From contig CAVYZH010000002.1 in the NCBI GenBank assembly GCA_963772975.1, forward strand, positions 660,923-724,922: a stretch of 64,000 nucleotides of DNA, written 5' to 3'. The stretch is from AC-32 sp963772975. GTDB taxonomy: Bacteria > Actinomycetota > Thermoleophilia > Gaiellales > Gaiellaceae. The position numbers were made by a program, and so were the translations under genes. Below, one piece after another: positions 62,015 to 64,000 of this stretch (positions are counted from its first letter, which is position 1; each line of letters starts with the position of its first letter). Under the pieces are notes generated by a model. The model was given only the letters and a program-made list of their open reading frames with translations. It was not told the origin of the DNA and did no database searches.

Positions 62015-63243
62015 CTAGCCCTCGCCGGTGCCGTCGACGGCCGGCAACTCCCACGTGCCGCCGAGGCGGATCGGCCCAGATCCCGCTGCGTCCTGCCCGA
62101 AGACGCTGAGCTCGAGAGCGCGCTCCGCCAGGGCGAGCTCGGCGTCGCGGTCGCGGCTGGTGACGCCGACGTCGACGAAGAAGCGCCCCTCGCGCATCGG
62201 CAGCCCTGGGAAGTTGAGCCGGAGCCGCTCGAGCTGCCCGGGCCGAAGGAGCACACCGTCCAGCGTCTGCGAGCCGAGCGGCCGGCTCGTCCGGCGTCGC
62301 GGATTCCGACCGTCACATTCGCGCCCTCGAGCCCTGTTCGGCGTAGAGCCAGACCTCGAGCGCCATCGGCTCGCCCTCGATGAAGCGGTCGCGCGCCAGT
62401 GCCGTCGCCCACCGACTGCCCGCACCTCGTGGACGCGGCACAGGCCCGCCGCCGCGCCCATCCTGCCGGCCGCGCCCCTCCGACTCGTCGCTGACGAGCC
62501 AGCGGTGGTAGGCGCTCACGACATCCGCGGCCGTCCCCGCCTCGACGACGCGCCCGTGCTCGAGCATGATCGCCCGGTCGCAGAGCCGCTCTACGGCGCT
62601 CGGATCGTGCGAGACGAACACGATCGTGCCGCCGGCGCGCTTGAAATCGCCAGATGCGGCCGAAGCACTTCTGCTGGAACGCCTCGTCGCCGACGGCGAG
62701 CACCTCGTCCAGCAGGAGGACGTCGGGCTGGATGTGCATCGCGACCGAGAACCCGAGCCGCATGTACATCCCCGACGAGTAGGTCCGGACGGGCACGTCC
62801 TTGAACGCCTCGAGCTCCGCGAAGTCGATGATCTCATCGAGATGCTCGTCGACGTAGCTGCGCTTGAGCCCGTAGATGGCGGCGTTCAGGTAGACGTTCT
62901 CGACCCCGGTGAACTCGGGGTGGAAGCCGGCGCCGATCTCGATCAGCGAGCCGACCCGGCCCGCCCACCTCGAGCCGTCCCGCGCTCGGGCGCGAAGATG
63001 CCGGCGATCAGCTTCAGCAGCGTCGACTTGCCCGAGCCGTTCCGGCCGACGATCCCGAAGGCCTGGCCTCGTGCAACGTCGAAGTCGACGTCCTGCAGCG
63101 CCCAGAGCTCCCGCGTGCGCGGCAGCTCGCGCCGGAGGATCGCCTCCTTCAGCGAGCGGCTCTGCGAGAGCCGGATCTTGAACACCCGCCCGAGCCCGCG
63201 CGCGCGGATCTCGCCGGCCTGCGACCGCGACCGTCGCGCTCAT
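62015..63243 (-). CDS. ABC exporter ATPase, Wzt/TagH type, several frameshifts
   Basis: About 409 codons. GRNGSGKSTLLKLIAGIF (Walker A), LIEIGAGFHPEFTGVENVYLN (family-specific Q-loop region), RTYSSGMYMRLGFSVA (signature), LLLDEVLAVGD (Walker B), and a C-terminal beta-sandwich (LRLNFPGLPMREGRFFVDVG), which in Wzt-type proteins recognises the glycan end. Frame changes near 63215, 62980, 62650, 62450 and 62310. Starts 1 nt after the permease stop. Confidence 0.85.
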
Positions 63244-63244
63244 G

Positions 63245-64000
63245 TCAGAGCTCGATCGCGAAGCGGTCCTCGTAGCGCTGCATCACCCAGAGGCCGAGCA
63301 GCGCGACGAGCGGCCCGACGAGGAAGATGTAGACGAGCAGCGGCGCGCCCGGGCACCACGTCGCCTGCGAGCACCACCGCGCGGACGCCTTCGACGTACG
63401 GCGTGACCGGGTTGCCGTAGCGCATCAGGCACGATCAGCCAGCGGTGCGAGCCGGCGGCGCTGAACTGGTCGAGCCCGTAGAGGACCGGCGTGAGGAAGA
63501 ACCAGGGCAGGAAGAGCGACGCGCGAGCAGGTGCTCGACGTCGCGGTAGAAGACGTTCGCCACGGACAGCAGCCAGGCCAGCCCGAGCACCAGGCAGATC
63601 AGCGCCGGCGACGATCGGGATCACGAGGGCGACCGTCCGGGCGTTGGCGGCTCGACGATCAGGGCGACCGGGATCAGGATCGCGAGCATCACGCGCGATC
63701 GTGACCGTCTGGGCGAGCACGGACGAGGCCGGCACCAGCTCGCGCGGAAACCAGACCTTCTTGATCAGCTCGCCGTTCGCGACGAGCGAGGTCGTCCCGA
63801 GCTGGATCCCGGCCTGGAAGAAGCCCCAGACCGCGAGGCCAGAGAGCACGAACAGCGGGTAGTGCGGGATGTCCCCGGTCACCCGCCAGAGCACCGAGAA
63901 GACGAGCGTGTAGACGGCCACCATCGCGAGCGGGTAGATCAGCGACCAGAAGAGGCCGAGCGCCGAGCCCTTGAAGCGCATGCGCAGCTCGCGACGAACG
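63245..64000 (-). CDS. ABC-2 type permease of the glycan exporter (5' end outside window), frameshifted
   Basis: Runs off the right edge. RMRFKGSALGLFWSLIYPL and VANGELIKKVWFPRELVPA are signatures of Wzm/TagG permeases. The rest is broken by at least five frame changes between 63690 and 63340, but FLPWFFLTPVLYGL and the end VMQRYEDRFAIEL are recognisable. With the ATPase it should export a lipid-linked polysaccharide. Confidence 0.8.

Noticed and set aside
1..64000. tRNA genes, CRISPR arrays, insertion sequences or prophage
   Set aside because: No cloverleaf-like segments with a conserved T-arm, no regular spaced repeats beyond the short operators, and no transposase or integrase motif seen by eye.

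Overview
The window reads as chromosomal DNA of a high-GC actinobacterium. GTG and TTG starts are frequent, genes are packed with 1-4 nt stop/start overlaps, there is a complete coenzyme F420 pathway operon, and mycothiol-era redox and formaldehyde genes are present. The gene style (cyclase/AAA/TPR regulators, DUF2252, many small secreted beta-propellers) suggests class Thermoleophilia (Gaiellales/Solirubrobacterales), but this is inference without any search. I saw no tRNA, rRNA, CRISPR array, insertion sequence or phage block.

Layout. 1-7.3 kb: a multicopper oxidase carrying heavy-metal-binding modules, a flavin monooxygenase, a cyclase-YHS fusion, a cupin protein, a methyltransferase, a DHFR-fold protein and a propionyl-CoA synthetase. 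8.1-13.6 kb: a gene graveyard. An intact cupin/ZIP-transporter pair lies among at least four ZIP fragments, one cupin fragment, and LuxR and ScyD fragments; several short ORFs with strong ribosome sites lie in and near it. 13.5-29.9 kb: ordinary accessory genes (SRPBCC, GyrI-like, DUF2252, NlpC/P60, VOC, holin-like, acylphosphatase, two cold-shock genes, a cytochrome/glycosyltransferase/YdcF operon, a gamma-glutamyltransferase, secreted proteins). 29.9-33.0 kb: a tandem duplication that left a truncated hydrolase and a truncated COG4315 gene fused back to back. 34-43.8 kb: a PhoX phosphatase, a large cyclase-ATPase-TPR regulator, a lactonase-like propeller, a CHRD protein, and an OmpR-type two-component system divergent from a PepSY gene. 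43.8-47.5 kb: a formaldehyde-type GFA/alcohol dehydrogenase pair, DUF3140, fasciclin, DUF378 and a CarH-like B12 photoreceptor regulator. 47.5-54.4 kb: hydrolase, phosphatase, UppP, ureohydrolase and the F420 operon cofC-cofD-fno-cofE. 54.5-64 kb: an MMPL exporter, a NarL-type two-component system, hemE-hemH, a secreted propeller and an O-antigen/teichoic-type ABC exporter running off the end.

The most interesting signal is at 46.55-46.63 kb. A CarH-like repressor keeps every recognised light-sensing and B12-binding residue at the spacing of Thermus CarH, and it is divergent from a DUF378 gene with a near-perfect promoter. The -35 of that promoter lies in an array of three 11-bp direct repeats, with two more repeats at the start site. 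This predicts light control of an unusual target, a small membrane protein and perhaps a fasciclin.

Sequence quality needs care. Many conserved genes (phoX, ureohydrolase, cofD, MMPL, histidine kinase, ABC exporter, NlpC, hydrolases) carry one or more frameshifts, often in compensating pairs at short G/C runs. Most are probably sequencing or assembly errors rather than real pseudogenes.
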